From the NCBI GenBank assembly GCA_964563925.1, contig CAZLZD010000034.1, positions 1 to 45,914 on the forward strand: a stretch of 45,914 nt of DNA. The letters are read 5' to 3'. The translations under genes and the position numbers were made by a program. This stretch comes from JAUILA01 sp964563925. Its GTDB lineage: Bacteria; Bacteroidota; Bacteroidia; Cytophagales; Cyclobacteriaceae. Shown piece by piece: positions 18,301-26,291 of the stretch; the first letter of the stretch is position 1; every line of letters starts with the position of its first letter. The notes below the pieces were generated by a model. The model saw only the letters and a list, made by a program, of their open reading frames with translations, was not told the DNA's origin and searched no databases.

Positions 18301-18612
18301 GCAGGCACCACCCTGGATTTCAACGGCGACGGAAACCTGGACTTTCTGTTTGCCGGCAATTCGTACAGCGCAGAAATCCAGCACGGATGGTATGACGCCT
18401 CCATCGGCGGCGTTTTGCTGGGTGATGGCCAGGGCGGGTTTAGCTATCTTCAAACATTACAATCAGGATTCCATGCGGACGGAAATGTTAAATCCATTCA
18501 CCGGCTGCATAAGGCTGACGGAAGCCTGGTGCTGGTCGCCGTTCAGAACCGTGACAGCCTCAACGTATACGAGGTATCCGGAGGCCGTTCAGGGATTGAC
18601 CTGAATTTATAA
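15313..18612 (+). CDS. Large FG-GAP/VCBS-repeat and ASPIC/UnbV lipoprotein
   Basis: This is a 1099-residue lipoprotein (GLLTGC, Cys17). It carries many FG-GAP/VCBS-type repeats with calcium-binding cores such as DFNRDGLMD, DYDGDNDLD, DINGDGWPD, DFDNDGDLD and DFDGDGDTD, in two blocks at about residues 50-480 and 630-1060. Between them, at about 501-588, lies an ASPIC/UnbV domain (WLSVKLSGPPGNRDAIGARV). Proteins of this CRTAC/ASPIC type often follow SusCD genes in Bacteroidota and are thought to be surface-exposed beta-propeller proteins, but no enzymatic role is established to my knowledge. It lies just beyond the SusD terminator and 11 bp before the phosphoesterase. A glycan-binding or scaffold role is inferred from position. 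Confidence 0.9.
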   Translation: MRKLLAGILITGLLTGCDSKSPTLFEKIEPSQSGIHFTNELILSDSLNAAVYEYIYNGAGVAVADFNRDGLMDVFFTGNQVSSRLYINEGDFTFSDITVEAGLTTSKWCTGVNVVDINQDEWPDLYVSVAGYKAGDMRNMLFVNQGDLTFREEAELYGLDDDHYGTHAAFFDYDGDNDLDVYVLNNALENYNRGKLRPKVVDGSAESNDQLYRNNGDMTFTNVTMEAGILKEGWGLGVSVSDINGDGWPDIYVSNDFLSNDLMYINQQDGTFNDEINEYLKHQTYNGMGNDVADYNNDGLVDIMVLDMLPEDNYREKMMLLPASYNQHRISLDYGYQPQYVRNTLQLNNGNGSFSEIGQLAGVAKTDWSWSALFADFNNDGWKDLFISNGYRQDVTNLDYISYTQKVAAFGTREANMRDIIDEMLKLEGVKIHNYVYENNKDLTFRDQSEAWGLSEPTYSNGAAYADFDNDGDLDLVINNLDHPASLYRNTYSENNPSNQWLSVKLSGPPGNRDAIGARVYVYTGSEMNQMQENYSGRGFKSSMDPRLHFAFSENQQPDRIVVEWPDKSTSTLTDLQLNSEMIIRFNETSRTPLTVQTVSDTAYDPILRENNALLPFMHEENDYADFYGQVLVPQKYSQEGPPAVAGDLNGDGLDDFFVGSSVGFNGIIFFQKADGSFDKQPFAGVREYHDTDVELADIDGDGDPDLIIASGGNQFSEGDPAYRNRIYLNDGSGNFSEATDLLPEGAENTSVLAAEDFDQDGDVDIFVGGSIRPNQYPRSEESYILRNENGKFSRQTLSVTGSGIMRDAIWTDIDNDGWKDLILASEWAPVQVFRNDQGTLRDITAKSGVAEVLGWWQRIFAGDFDGDGDTDLIAGNIGNNHTYNVGPETPLTLYVKDFDQNGTEDPVMTYYNQGREVVKVPRDQLISQIPAIKKRFPKYKEYAEADFEGTFLEEEINDAQTLVATEFGSSYFENQGNGRFIKKEFPARAQFAPLLAGTTLDFNGDGNLDFLFAGNSYSAEIQHGWYDASIGGVLLGDGQGGFSYLQTLQSGFHADGNVKSIHRLHKADGSLVLVAVQNRDSLNVYEVSGGRSGIDLNL

Positions 18613-18623
18613 ACCGAACACCA

Positions 18624-20795
18624 TTGAAAAGAAGAATTTTTCTTGAAAGGATCGGCTGGAGCGTTCCGACAGTGTATTACGGATCGAGATTGTCGATCGA
18701 TTCCACCGTTAAGTTCTACCCCGAGACACTCGCGGAATGCGTTGACCAGGAAGGCCGGATTGCCCTGAGACTTGCATTCTCCTGCTCAGAAGATATAGGT
18801 GCCTTTGAAGGGAGGATATCCGTTTCCAAAGGCCACCTCGCAGATATGCGTGTATTTGACTTCGGTACCGTACTTGAGGCGGATGGCAAATCCGGGAAAT
18901 TCTCCGGTAAGACCATCTCATTTAAAGAAGGGGTTATGGTCTGCTGGATTAAAGAATGGACCAAAGAGACCAGAATAAACATTGTACTCAATGGCGAGAA
19001 GGACCAGTTCACGCTGGGTGAATTGCCTCCGGACGGGTTTATAGCGTTTGAAGGCGCTGGAGACATCAGGGCTGTGATGAGCATTCTGAGTTATAAGGAA
19101 ACGGGAAAGGTTAGCACTGAGTCACTCGGTATAAGCAACCGGGAGAATTTCATGTGTTGCCTGTTTGCCGATACACAGGGTGGAGACCCCACCGATCAGA
19201 CGAATGACAGTCCGACCCGGGTTAAGATCCACAACGCGTTTATTGAAGAAAGTATCCGGCTGGCCAACGAACAGGAAAATCCTGCCTTCCACATAATTAT
19301 CGGCGATATTGTGGATTCCAAGGGGCAATGGTCCAATTACCGTACACTGCTGGATATGCTGAAACGCCTGGAAGCCCCGGTACTGTTTTCCGTTGGGAAC
19401 CATGAAACAGCCTACGGGATTACGTTTTCACCGGGACATTCCCTGGAAGGGTTTGAGAATTATTTTCAGGCGCAGTCTGACATAAACGGCCTCTCCAAAT
19501 TATTGTATTCATTTGATGTGGGAGAATGGCATTTTGTGGTCTGGCCGGATCCGTTGCGGGATGGATTTTGGGAACATCACCCGCATTATTTTGACTGGCT
19601 GGAAAAGGACCTACTTGCTCACAAGTCCAGGCAGACGGTTTTTTTGCACCATGTCCCGATTATGCCAATTGGTATTGATCCGCTGGTGAGCTATGTCGAA
19701 TCCAGGTTCGTGAGAAATACGCTGCTGGATATTCTTTCAGCACACGGGAATGTGAAATATGCGATAAGCGGTCATGTGCATATTCCCATGCGCGCATCTA
19801 TGAAGACGCTGGCGGATTACAAGGGAATCCGGTTTGTAAACCTTCCGGCTGCCGGCTATCGTCCGCGCGCCTTCGGCGAACCTGACCTCGATGGCAACCC
19901 AATCCAGGGTATCGCCCGGATGACATTCTCCGGTAAACAAGCCAGCCTTGATTATATAACCGTGACCGGGGAGGTATTTGACTATACCACGGCCCCGGCC
20001 GCGCATGCACCCTATGATAACTCCCTTTGGGACATATCTCCCTGCCGGTTGCCCCTTAACCAGGGCATCAGGAACGGTTCGTTCGAAAACGGTTTGTCGC
20101 ACTGGTTCCGGCAATATGTCTACCAGGAAGAGGAAGATCCTTCCAACGGAATGGAGGCCGTCCGGCACCAGGACCGCCCAGCCCTTCTTTTGTACAGTGC
20201 ATCACGAAAATTTCACATTCCCGGCCAGGACCGGATGCCCCAGACCATAAACTACCTGGCACAGGCGGTAGAAGTCGGAAAGGGGGATACCCCCGGGTTC
20301 ACGCTGGATATCTTTCCCGACGCAGCCCGGACGTTAAAAAATAGTTTCAATGGCATTTATATCTGGCTGGAAGGGTTCCAGGCTTGTTTTAAAAGGTTAA
20401 ACCTGGTTTATTCCTTTAATCCTGTTTACTTCGGGATCGGCGGGAAGTACGCCGATGTGAAGGAGGTCAGGCCGGTTCATCTTGACCTGTCCCTGGCTTA
20501 TGATCAGTGGAATTCGCTTGTACTTAATGTGCCGGCGGATTATTTGGCCGTAACCGGACAATCATTTGCCGGACTGGGGATTGACCGCCTCGTGATAAAC
20601 CTGGGATCCTGGACGATTAATGACGGTCAGGATCAGCAGGCGGCCGCCTACCTTACTGATATTACATTACATCCGGATATGACGACACAGCCTGGTTCGA
20701 ATGGAAATAAAATAACACCAAAGAAGGAGCGGGAATTGTGGTATGGTGGAATTGATCACATTGCGGGTGAGCATATTTACCGTAAAACCCTTTAA
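18624..20795 (+). CDS. Calcineurin-like metallophosphoesterase, large exported form
   Basis: This 723-residue protein starts at TTG (18624), 11 bp after the preceding stop. The N-terminus KRRIFLERIGWSV resembles a Tat-type signal (twin Arg, FLE), although the hydrophobic stretch is weak. Residues about 30-170 form a beta-rich domain of unknown type. The metallophosphoesterase core spans about 175-440: ADTQGG (motif I, DxQ rather than DxH), GDIVDSKGQW near 226, GNHE near 258, HHVP near 342 and GHVHIP near 382. The C-terminal part from about 490 (NQGIRNGSFENGLSHWF) looks like a carbohydrate-binding-module-type jelly roll. The family hydrolyses phosphate esters or diesters. Placed between a propeller lipoprotein and GH78, it may act on a phosphorylated glycan, but that is speculative. 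Confidence 0.82.
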   Translation: MKRRIFLERIGWSVPTVYYGSRLSIDSTVKFYPETLAECVDQEGRIALRLAFSCSEDIGAFEGRISVSKGHLADMRVFDFGTVLEADGKSGKFSGKTISFKEGVMVCWIKEWTKETRINIVLNGEKDQFTLGELPPDGFIAFEGAGDIRAVMSILSYKETGKVSTESLGISNRENFMCCLFADTQGGDPTDQTNDSPTRVKIHNAFIEESIRLANEQENPAFHIIIGDIVDSKGQWSNYRTLLDMLKRLEAPVLFSVGNHETAYGITFSPGHSLEGFENYFQAQSDINGLSKLLYSFDVGEWHFVVWPDPLRDGFWEHHPHYFDWLEKDLLAHKSRQTVFLHHVPIMPIGIDPLVSYVESRFVRNTLLDILSAHGNVKYAISGHVHIPMRASMKTLADYKGIRFVNLPAAGYRPRAFGEPDLDGNPIQGIARMTFSGKQASLDYITVTGEVFDYTTAPAAHAPYDNSLWDISPCRLPLNQGIRNGSFENGLSHWFRQYVYQEEEDPSNGMEAVRHQDRPALLLYSASRKFHIPGQDRMPQTINYLAQAVEVGKGDTPGFTLDIFPDAARTLKNSFNGIYIWLEGFQACFKRLNLVYSFNPVYFGIGGKYADVKEVRPVHLDLSLAYDQWNSLVLNVPADYLAVTGQSFAGLGIDRLVINLGSWTINDGQDQQAAAYLTDITLHPDMTTQPGSNGNKITPKKERELWYGGIDHIAGEHIYRKTL

Positions 20796-20861
20796 CAGGA
20801 TGGTTCATGACGGTCCTTACCTCAATTATCCTTTTCTTATTTAATTAATCTGTATCCTGAT

Positions 20862-23216
20862 ATGAAAAAAGCTGTAGCACTGATAGTCCTTCTGTTCACA
20901 GTTACATGCTGCGCGCATGCTCAGAATAAATCGTATCCCTGGATAGCCTATCCGAGTGCGAATACTACGGATTACGGGGTATTTCATTTCAGAAAGACAT
21001 TCCGCGTGGAAGAAACCGGAACACCGTTCATCGTACATGTATCCGCCGATAACCGCTATAAACTGTATGTCAACGGACAGCGTGTGGCTTATGGGCCCGC
21101 CAAGGGTGATCTGACCACCTATAAATATGATATTGTGGATATTGGTCCTTACCTGAAAGAAGGTGACAATGTCCTCGGTGCCCTGGTCTTCAATCACGGG
21201 AAGGACAAACCCATGGCCTTTCTGTCGGCCCAGACGGCATTTATGCTGAAAGCGGAAAACCCGGAGAATGAACATATAAATTCCTCTTCCGCCTGGAAAG
21301 TCTTTGAAAATCCTGCCTATGACCCGATCACCTACGCCGAACTGTTCGAAGTCCGCTGGTTTTACGGCTACTACGCGTGCGGACCCGGTGATGAAGTCAG
21401 GGCCGCAACGTATCCCTGGGGATGGGCATCTCCGGAATATGATGACAGCCAGTGGAAGCAGGCTGAGGAGCTCGCATTTGATGTGGTCCCCTGGAACCTG
21501 GTACCGCGTAATATAGCCATGATGGACAGCTTTACCGAGTACCCTAAAAAAGTCAGAAGGACGAGCGGCATTTCGCTGGCGCCTGGAGATTTCAGGCAAT
21601 CCCTGCCATTGACGATCCCGCCCAATACGAAGGCGGAAATCCTGCTCGATTTTGAGCTGTTTACCATGGGATATCCCAGGCTTGAGACAGACGGCGGGAG
21701 CGGTGCAAGGATCCAGGTAAATTATGCAGAGGCATTGTACGAGGAAATCAATGTGAAAGGCCATCGTGATTCGGTAAATAACCTGACCATGTACGGGGTA
21801 TTTGATATATTTCACACCGACGGTGCGCGCCGGATTTTTGAGCCACTATGGAAACGGGCATTCCGGTATGTGGCATTTTATGTGGAAACCGCTGAGGATC
21901 CGTTAACAATCCTGGGCTATGAGAATGAGTTTTCAGGATATCCATACCCGGATCCGGCTACATTTGAATCCAGCGACCCGGTACTCAATGAAATTTTTGA
22001 GACCGGCTTCCAGACGTTCCGAATGTGTTCGGGCGAAACCTATTACGACACCCCTTTTTATGAACAGCTTAGTTACGGTGGGGACAACCGGCCCATTGCC
22101 GCCATATCCTCCTACAACTCAACTGATGACCGGCTTTTCCGCGAAGTGATGCGATTGTATCCGCAGTCGGCCAACCGGGAGACCCGGCTGTTCAAATCGG
22201 CATATCCGTCCCGTTTTGATTTTGACATGGGCACCTGGTCACTGGCCTGGATACAAAGCCTGAGTGATTATTATGCGATCAGGGGTGACCTTGATTTCAC
22301 CAGGCAGTTTGTAAAAGATATCGAAGGGGTACTGAATTATTACTGGCAGCATATGGATGAGGAAATGGATATCCTGGGACCCATCTGGAATCAGAATTTC
22401 ATGGACTGGAGCATATCAAAAGGGTCCATTCCCAGGGTCAACCCCAGAAACCCCGAACCGATGATCCATTCCATTTTACTGAGCCTCTATTATGCGCACA
22501 CCCTGGACGAAGCGTCAACAATTTTTCAGGCACTGGGAGAAGATGACAAGGCCACAAAATGGAGTGAACTGTCAGACCGCATTAAACAGGCCGTGATGAA
22601 GCACGGGTGGGATGAGGAGAAAAAACTGATCGCCGATTTTCCGGATAAAAAGATATTCAGTCAGCACGCCAATATCCTCGGTGTCCTGACCAATACCGTT
22701 CCGGAGAATGAACAGGAAGCACTGCTGGAACGGATTCTTTCCTATGATGGGTTTGACGAATATGCCAGTTCGTATTTCTCATTTTTCCTGTACAAAGCCA
22801 TGGAGAAAACCGGCAGGGAAGACCTTTTTCTCTCCCACCTCGACTTTTATAAAACGTACCTGGAAAGGGGGCATACGACCTTTGGGGAGACGGGTTTTGC
22901 CTCACATGACCGGTCTGACTGCCATGCCTGGAGCGCTCACCCCAATTACTATCTGCTCCGGTATACCGCAGGCATTCGCTCTGCGGATACCGGTTTCAGC
23001 TCCGTTAGGGTTGCTCCGGAACTGGGGGAGCTTACTTCACTGGAGGCTTCTGTTCCGCACCCGAAGGGCCATATACAGGTAAATTATGCGAAGAAGGGCA
23101 AACAGCTTCATGTGCAGGTGGAGCTTCCGGAAGGACTGTCTGGTACCTGGGAATACGGGGGTGAATCACGAGAGCTAGTCCCAGGCCTGAATAAATTTAA
23201 ACAGAAGGCGGAATGA
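20862..23216 (+). CDS. Alpha-L-rhamnosidase, GH78-like
   Basis: This is a 784-residue exported enzyme (signal peptide MKKAVALIVLLFTVTCCAHAQ). N-terminal beta domains (YGVFHFRKTFRV, ADNRYKLYVNGQRVAYGPAKGD) precede an alpha/alpha-barrel and a C-terminal beta domain (ASVPHPKGHIQVNY), the standard rhamnosidase layout. The catalytic motif reads YDTPFYEQLSYGGD: D396, E401 and D408 have the same spacing (0, +5, +12) as the Asp-Glu-Asp set of characterised GH78 enzymes. E676 in GETGFASH, just before CHAWSAHP, is a candidate for the further conserved glutamate. It releases L-rhamnose from the non-reducing end by inversion, feeding RhaI. It is followed by a sulfatase gene with ATGA overlap. Distant rhamnosidase-like families are a less likely alternative. 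Confidence 0.89.
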   Translation: MKKAVALIVLLFTVTCCAHAQNKSYPWIAYPSANTTDYGVFHFRKTFRVEETGTPFIVHVSADNRYKLYVNGQRVAYGPAKGDLTTYKYDIVDIGPYLKEGDNVLGALVFNHGKDKPMAFLSAQTAFMLKAENPENEHINSSSAWKVFENPAYDPITYAELFEVRWFYGYYACGPGDEVRAATYPWGWASPEYDDSQWKQAEELAFDVVPWNLVPRNIAMMDSFTEYPKKVRRTSGISLAPGDFRQSLPLTIPPNTKAEILLDFELFTMGYPRLETDGGSGARIQVNYAEALYEEINVKGHRDSVNNLTMYGVFDIFHTDGARRIFEPLWKRAFRYVAFYVETAEDPLTILGYENEFSGYPYPDPATFESSDPVLNEIFETGFQTFRMCSGETYYDTPFYEQLSYGGDNRPIAAISSYNSTDDRLFREVMRLYPQSANRETRLFKSAYPSRFDFDMGTWSLAWIQSLSDYYAIRGDLDFTRQFVKDIEGVLNYYWQHMDEEMDILGPIWNQNFMDWSISKGSIPRVNPRNPEPMIHSILLSLYYAHTLDEASTIFQALGEDDKATKWSELSDRIKQAVMKHGWDEEKKLIADFPDKKIFSQHANILGVLTNTVPENEQEALLERILSYDGFDEYASSYFSFFLYKAMEKTGREDLFLSHLDFYKTYLERGHTTFGETGFASHDRSDCHAWSAHPNYYLLRYTAGIRSADTGFSSVRVAPELGELTSLEASVPHPKGHIQVNYAKKGKQLHVQVELPEGLSGTWEYGGESRELVPGLNKFKQKAE

Positions 23217-25153
23217 TCAGGAGAATCCCGATATACCTGAGCCTGAGTAAAGAAAGCCTGATTTGCCTGAGCTTGTTGTTCATCTTCACTTCCTGTGAGG
23301 TTATTGTGGCGGATACAGGCGAGGAACTCCCGCCCCCCAATATTGTCTGGTTTATGAGCGAGGATAACAGTCCGTTTCTCGGGTCGTACGGAAACGAATT
23401 TGTACACACACCCACCCTGGATAGCCTGGCGGCGCTTGGGATTCGCTATGAAAATGCGTACTCCAATGCCCCGGTATGTGCGCCTTCGCGGTCGGGTATC
23501 ATTACCGGTATGCTTCCGGTATCGATCGGTTCCCAGCACATGCGATCGTCGGTGGAGCTCCCGGAAGAATATCGCTACTACATCGACTTTCTGAAAGACC
23601 AGGGATATTATCTTTCCTTACGCCTGAAAAGGGATTACAATATCGCCAGGGACACAGACGCCTGGGAGGAGGACGACTGGTGGGATTTTGAAGAAGCCCT
23701 CGCCAACCGCGGCGAGAATCAGCCCTTTTACATGTTTTACAATACCTGGCAATCCCATGAAGGGAAGATTCATGGCGAACAGGAAGGATATGAATATTTT
23801 CAGGCCACCTTTGAATCGCGGGGACAGTCCTTCATTGACAGCGTATGGTCTTCCTTCCGTGCACCCGATCCGGAAACAATTAAGCTGCCTGACTACCTGC
23901 CTGACCTGCCGGAAGTGAGGAACGACCTCGCCTTGTATTATACATTAATGGAAGCACTGGATTTTGAGTTTCGTGAGTTTCTGAAAGCGCTGGAGATGTC
24001 CGGGGAACTTCAAAATACGATCATCATCTATTCCAGTGACCACGGAGGGGTGATGGCAAGGTCCAAGCGATTTGCGATGGAAACCGGCCTTCATGTACCG
24101 ATGTTTATCTGGTTTCCGCCCAAATACGAACACCTGGCACCTTCCCGGCAGGGCAGCAGTAATGATGACATCGTCACGTTGCTGGATATCCCGCCCACCA
24201 TCCTGCAACTGGCCGGAGCCGCTACGCCCGATTATTTCCAGGGTGTGTCATTGCTGGAATCGGGTGAAGGTCGGCATGAGACCGCTTTCGGTTTCCGTGG
24301 CCGTATGGATGAATCGTATGACATGGTCAGAACGCTTCGCCGCGGCGATTACCGGTATTCACAGGTTTATTATCCGTTCAGACCAGACGGACAACACGTT
24401 GCCTATCTCTGGAGAGCCCCGAATGTGCAGGCCTGGGATACCCATCACCGGGAAGGGATGACAGACCATGTAACACGAGCCTTTTTTGAACCCCGCCCGG
24501 CGGAAGGACTGTATAACGTAACGGAGGATCCTTACCAGCTGAGAAACCTGGCAGATTCGGCAGGCTATGACAGCCTGTTACTTGCGTTGCGCGAAGAACA
24601 ATTGTCATACCTCAGGGAAGTTGGTGATTTAGGCTTTATCCCTGAAGGGATTCTTTATGAGAAGTACAGGCTTGACAGTGTACCATATATGAGGCAGTAT
24701 GACCGTGAAACCCTGGGGACTATCATTGAAGCCGGTGTTCAGGCCACATTGCGTCCTGACAACGGGCTGGTTGAAGAATACGCGGAAAGTGACCTGGCGC
24801 CGGTCCGTTTCTGGGGAGCGATGGCCGCGGTACAGCTGACACGCAACAAGGAGGGTCCGTCAGGAATACTGGAAAAACTGGCCGGCGATCAGGCAGGAGA
24901 TATCCGGGTTGTAGCGGCAGAAGGATTATTTTATGACGGACAGGTGGAGCGTGCCATTGATGTGTTAAAGGAAGTGATTCTCCAGGAGGAAAATCCTTAT
25001 GTAGTCATCCGCGCGTTGAATACCTGGTATTACCTGCAGCTCCCGGCAGATACTATTGAGGACCGGCTGAGGGAATTAAAGGACGCCGGCTTCCCGATCG
25101 GACAATCGTACGTTGACCGTTATGCAGAGAAACTGTTACAGACCGAAATCTGA
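23213..25153 (+). CDS. S1-family sulfatase lipoprotein with C-terminal helical-repeat region
   Basis: This is a 646-residue lipoprotein (FIFTSC, Cys28). The type I sulfatase core starts at about residue 43 (NIVWFMSEDNSPFLGSYG) and carries the formylglycine motif C89-A-P-S-R93 within APVCAPSRSGIITG. Further family marks are GSQHMR, YSSDHGG with metal-binding Asp/His, and TLLDIPPTILQLAGA. Residues about 540-646 look like HEAT-type helical repeats (RFWGAMAAVQL, DIRVVAAEGLFYDG, NPYVVIRALNTW), a tail often found on one S1 subgroup. It removes sulfate from a carbohydrate after Cys-to-formylglycine maturation; no maturase gene is in the window. ATGA overlap with GH78 suggests desulfation of a rhamnose-containing chain. 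Regioselectivity is unknown. Confidence 0.92.
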   Translation: MIRRIPIYLSLSKESLICLSLLFIFTSCEVIVADTGEELPPPNIVWFMSEDNSPFLGSYGNEFVHTPTLDSLAALGIRYENAYSNAPVCAPSRSGIITGMLPVSIGSQHMRSSVELPEEYRYYIDFLKDQGYYLSLRLKRDYNIARDTDAWEEDDWWDFEEALANRGENQPFYMFYNTWQSHEGKIHGEQEGYEYFQATFESRGQSFIDSVWSSFRAPDPETIKLPDYLPDLPEVRNDLALYYTLMEALDFEFREFLKALEMSGELQNTIIIYSSDHGGVMARSKRFAMETGLHVPMFIWFPPKYEHLAPSRQGSSNDDIVTLLDIPPTILQLAGAATPDYFQGVSLLESGEGRHETAFGFRGRMDESYDMVRTLRRGDYRYSQVYYPFRPDGQHVAYLWRAPNVQAWDTHHREGMTDHVTRAFFEPRPAEGLYNVTEDPYQLRNLADSAGYDSLLLALREEQLSYLREVGDLGFIPEGILYEKYRLDSVPYMRQYDRETLGTIIEAGVQATLRPDNGLVEEYAESDLAPVRFWGAMAAVQLTRNKEGPSGILEKLAGDQAGDIRVVAAEGLFYDGQVERAIDVLKEVILQEENPYVVIRALNTWYYLQLPADTIEDRLRELKDAGFPIGQSYVDRYAEKLLQTEI

Positions 25154-25157
25154 TGCT

Positions 25158-26291
25158 GTGAATAAAATCGCCACCCTTATTTTAGCCGTTATTATTACCT
25201 CCTGCGTGCAGGGGAATACGGAGACCGAACGGACCGCTGTGAAGGAAGAAGAGGTCGTGGTTGAAAATAACCGTACTGTTGTCACCATTAAGAAGGAGGC
25301 ATTTTATATTAATGACGAACCTACTTATGCCGACAGAACATGGAACGGTCATAAGGTGGAAGGTCTCCTTTTTAACTCCAGGATGGTTCAGGGTATATTT
25401 GATGACCTGAATCCGGAATCGAAAGGTACGTTTACATACCCTGATACCGGAGAATGGGATCCTGACCGAAATACGAATGAATTTGTGGATGCGATGAAAT
25501 CCTGGCGCGACCACGGCGTGCTTGCCTTTACCCTGAATTTGCAGGGAGGGAGTCCGATGGGCTATGGCAACCGTGACTGGGTTAATTCAACGTTTGATGC
25601 ACAGGGAAAGCTCCGCGAAGCCTACATGAACCGTCTTGAGAAAATCCTAAAACGTGCCGATGAACTGGGCATGGTGGTCATTCTTGGTTATTTTTATTTC
25701 GGACAGGATCAATACCTGGAGAATGAAGAGGCAGTGATTAATGCCACAGATAATATCACGGACTGGCTGGTGCAGGAGGGGTATCGTAATGTACTTGTAG
25801 AAGTAAATAATGAGTGCAACGTACGTTATGATCACGAAATTCTCCAGCCAGAACGGGTCCATGAACTGATTGCACGTGTGCAGGAGAGAAGTAAAGGAAC
25901 ATTGCTTGTGAGTACCAGTTACGGTGGCGGAACGATTCCAAAACCCAATGTGGTAAGGGCCTCGGATTACCTGCTTCTTCACGGAAATGATGTGGATGAC
26001 CCGGACAAGATCAGGGAAATGATCCGGGTTACGCGTGAGGTGGAAGGATACCGGCCGATGCCCATACTGTTTAATGAAGATGATCATTACGATTTTGACC
26101 AGGACGATAATAATTTGGTGGCCGCGGTTGGTGCCTATGCTTCCTGGGGGTACTTTGATTTCCGCCGGTCGGATGATCCGTTTGAGGAAGGGTTTCAGAG
26201 TGTGCCGGTGGACTGGCGTATAAGTACGGAAAGGAAAAAATCATTTTTTGACAAGGTTGCGCAGATAACCGGTTATGTGAAAAATGAGTAG
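25158..26291 (+). CDS. Clan GH-A-like TIM-barrel lipoprotein, family unassigned
   Basis: This is a 377-residue protein. The GTG at 25158, 4 bp after the sulfatase stop, gives a lipoprotein signal (MNKIATLILAVIITSC, Cys16); a longer frame from ATG 25113 overlaps the sulfatase and puts extra polar residues first. The mature domain reads like a (beta/alpha)8 glycosidase: LLFNSRMVQGIFDDLNP, FVDAMKSWRDHGVLAFTLNLQGG, then E219 in LVEVNNECN (acid/base candidate) and E307 in PILFNEDDHYDFD (nucleophile candidate). The N-E spacing supports clan GH-A, but I cannot place it in a numbered family. It overlaps the second sulfatase by eight bases. It probably acts on the desulfated oligosaccharide. Confidence 0.75.
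   Translation: MNKIATLILAVIITSCVQGNTETERTAVKEEEVVVENNRTVVTIKKEAFYINDEPTYADRTWNGHKVEGLLFNSRMVQGIFDDLNPESKGTFTYPDTGEWDPDRNTNEFVDAMKSWRDHGVLAFTLNLQGGSPMGYGNRDWVNSTFDAQGKLREAYMNRLEKILKRADELGMVVILGYFYFGQDQYLENEEAVINATDNITDWLVQEGYRNVLVEVNNECNVRYDHEILQPERVHELIARVQERSKGTLLVSTSYGGGTIPKPNVVRASDYLLLHGNDVDDPDKIREMIRVTREVEGYRPMPILFNEDDHYDFDQDDNNLVAAVGAYASWGYFDFRRSDDPFEEGFQSVPVDWRISTERKKSFFDKVAQITGYVKNE

Noticed and set aside
15460..18350. Repeated Asp/Gly-rich DNA in the FG-GAP gene as a possible tandem DNA repeat
   Set aside because: The similarity is at protein level (calcium-type loops) with irregular spacing and varied codons, so it is not a DNA repeat array or CRISPR.
20841..21815. 324-codon open frame on the minus strand
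   Set aside because: Antisense to the N-terminal half of the GH78 gene; its translation shows no domain or signal pattern.
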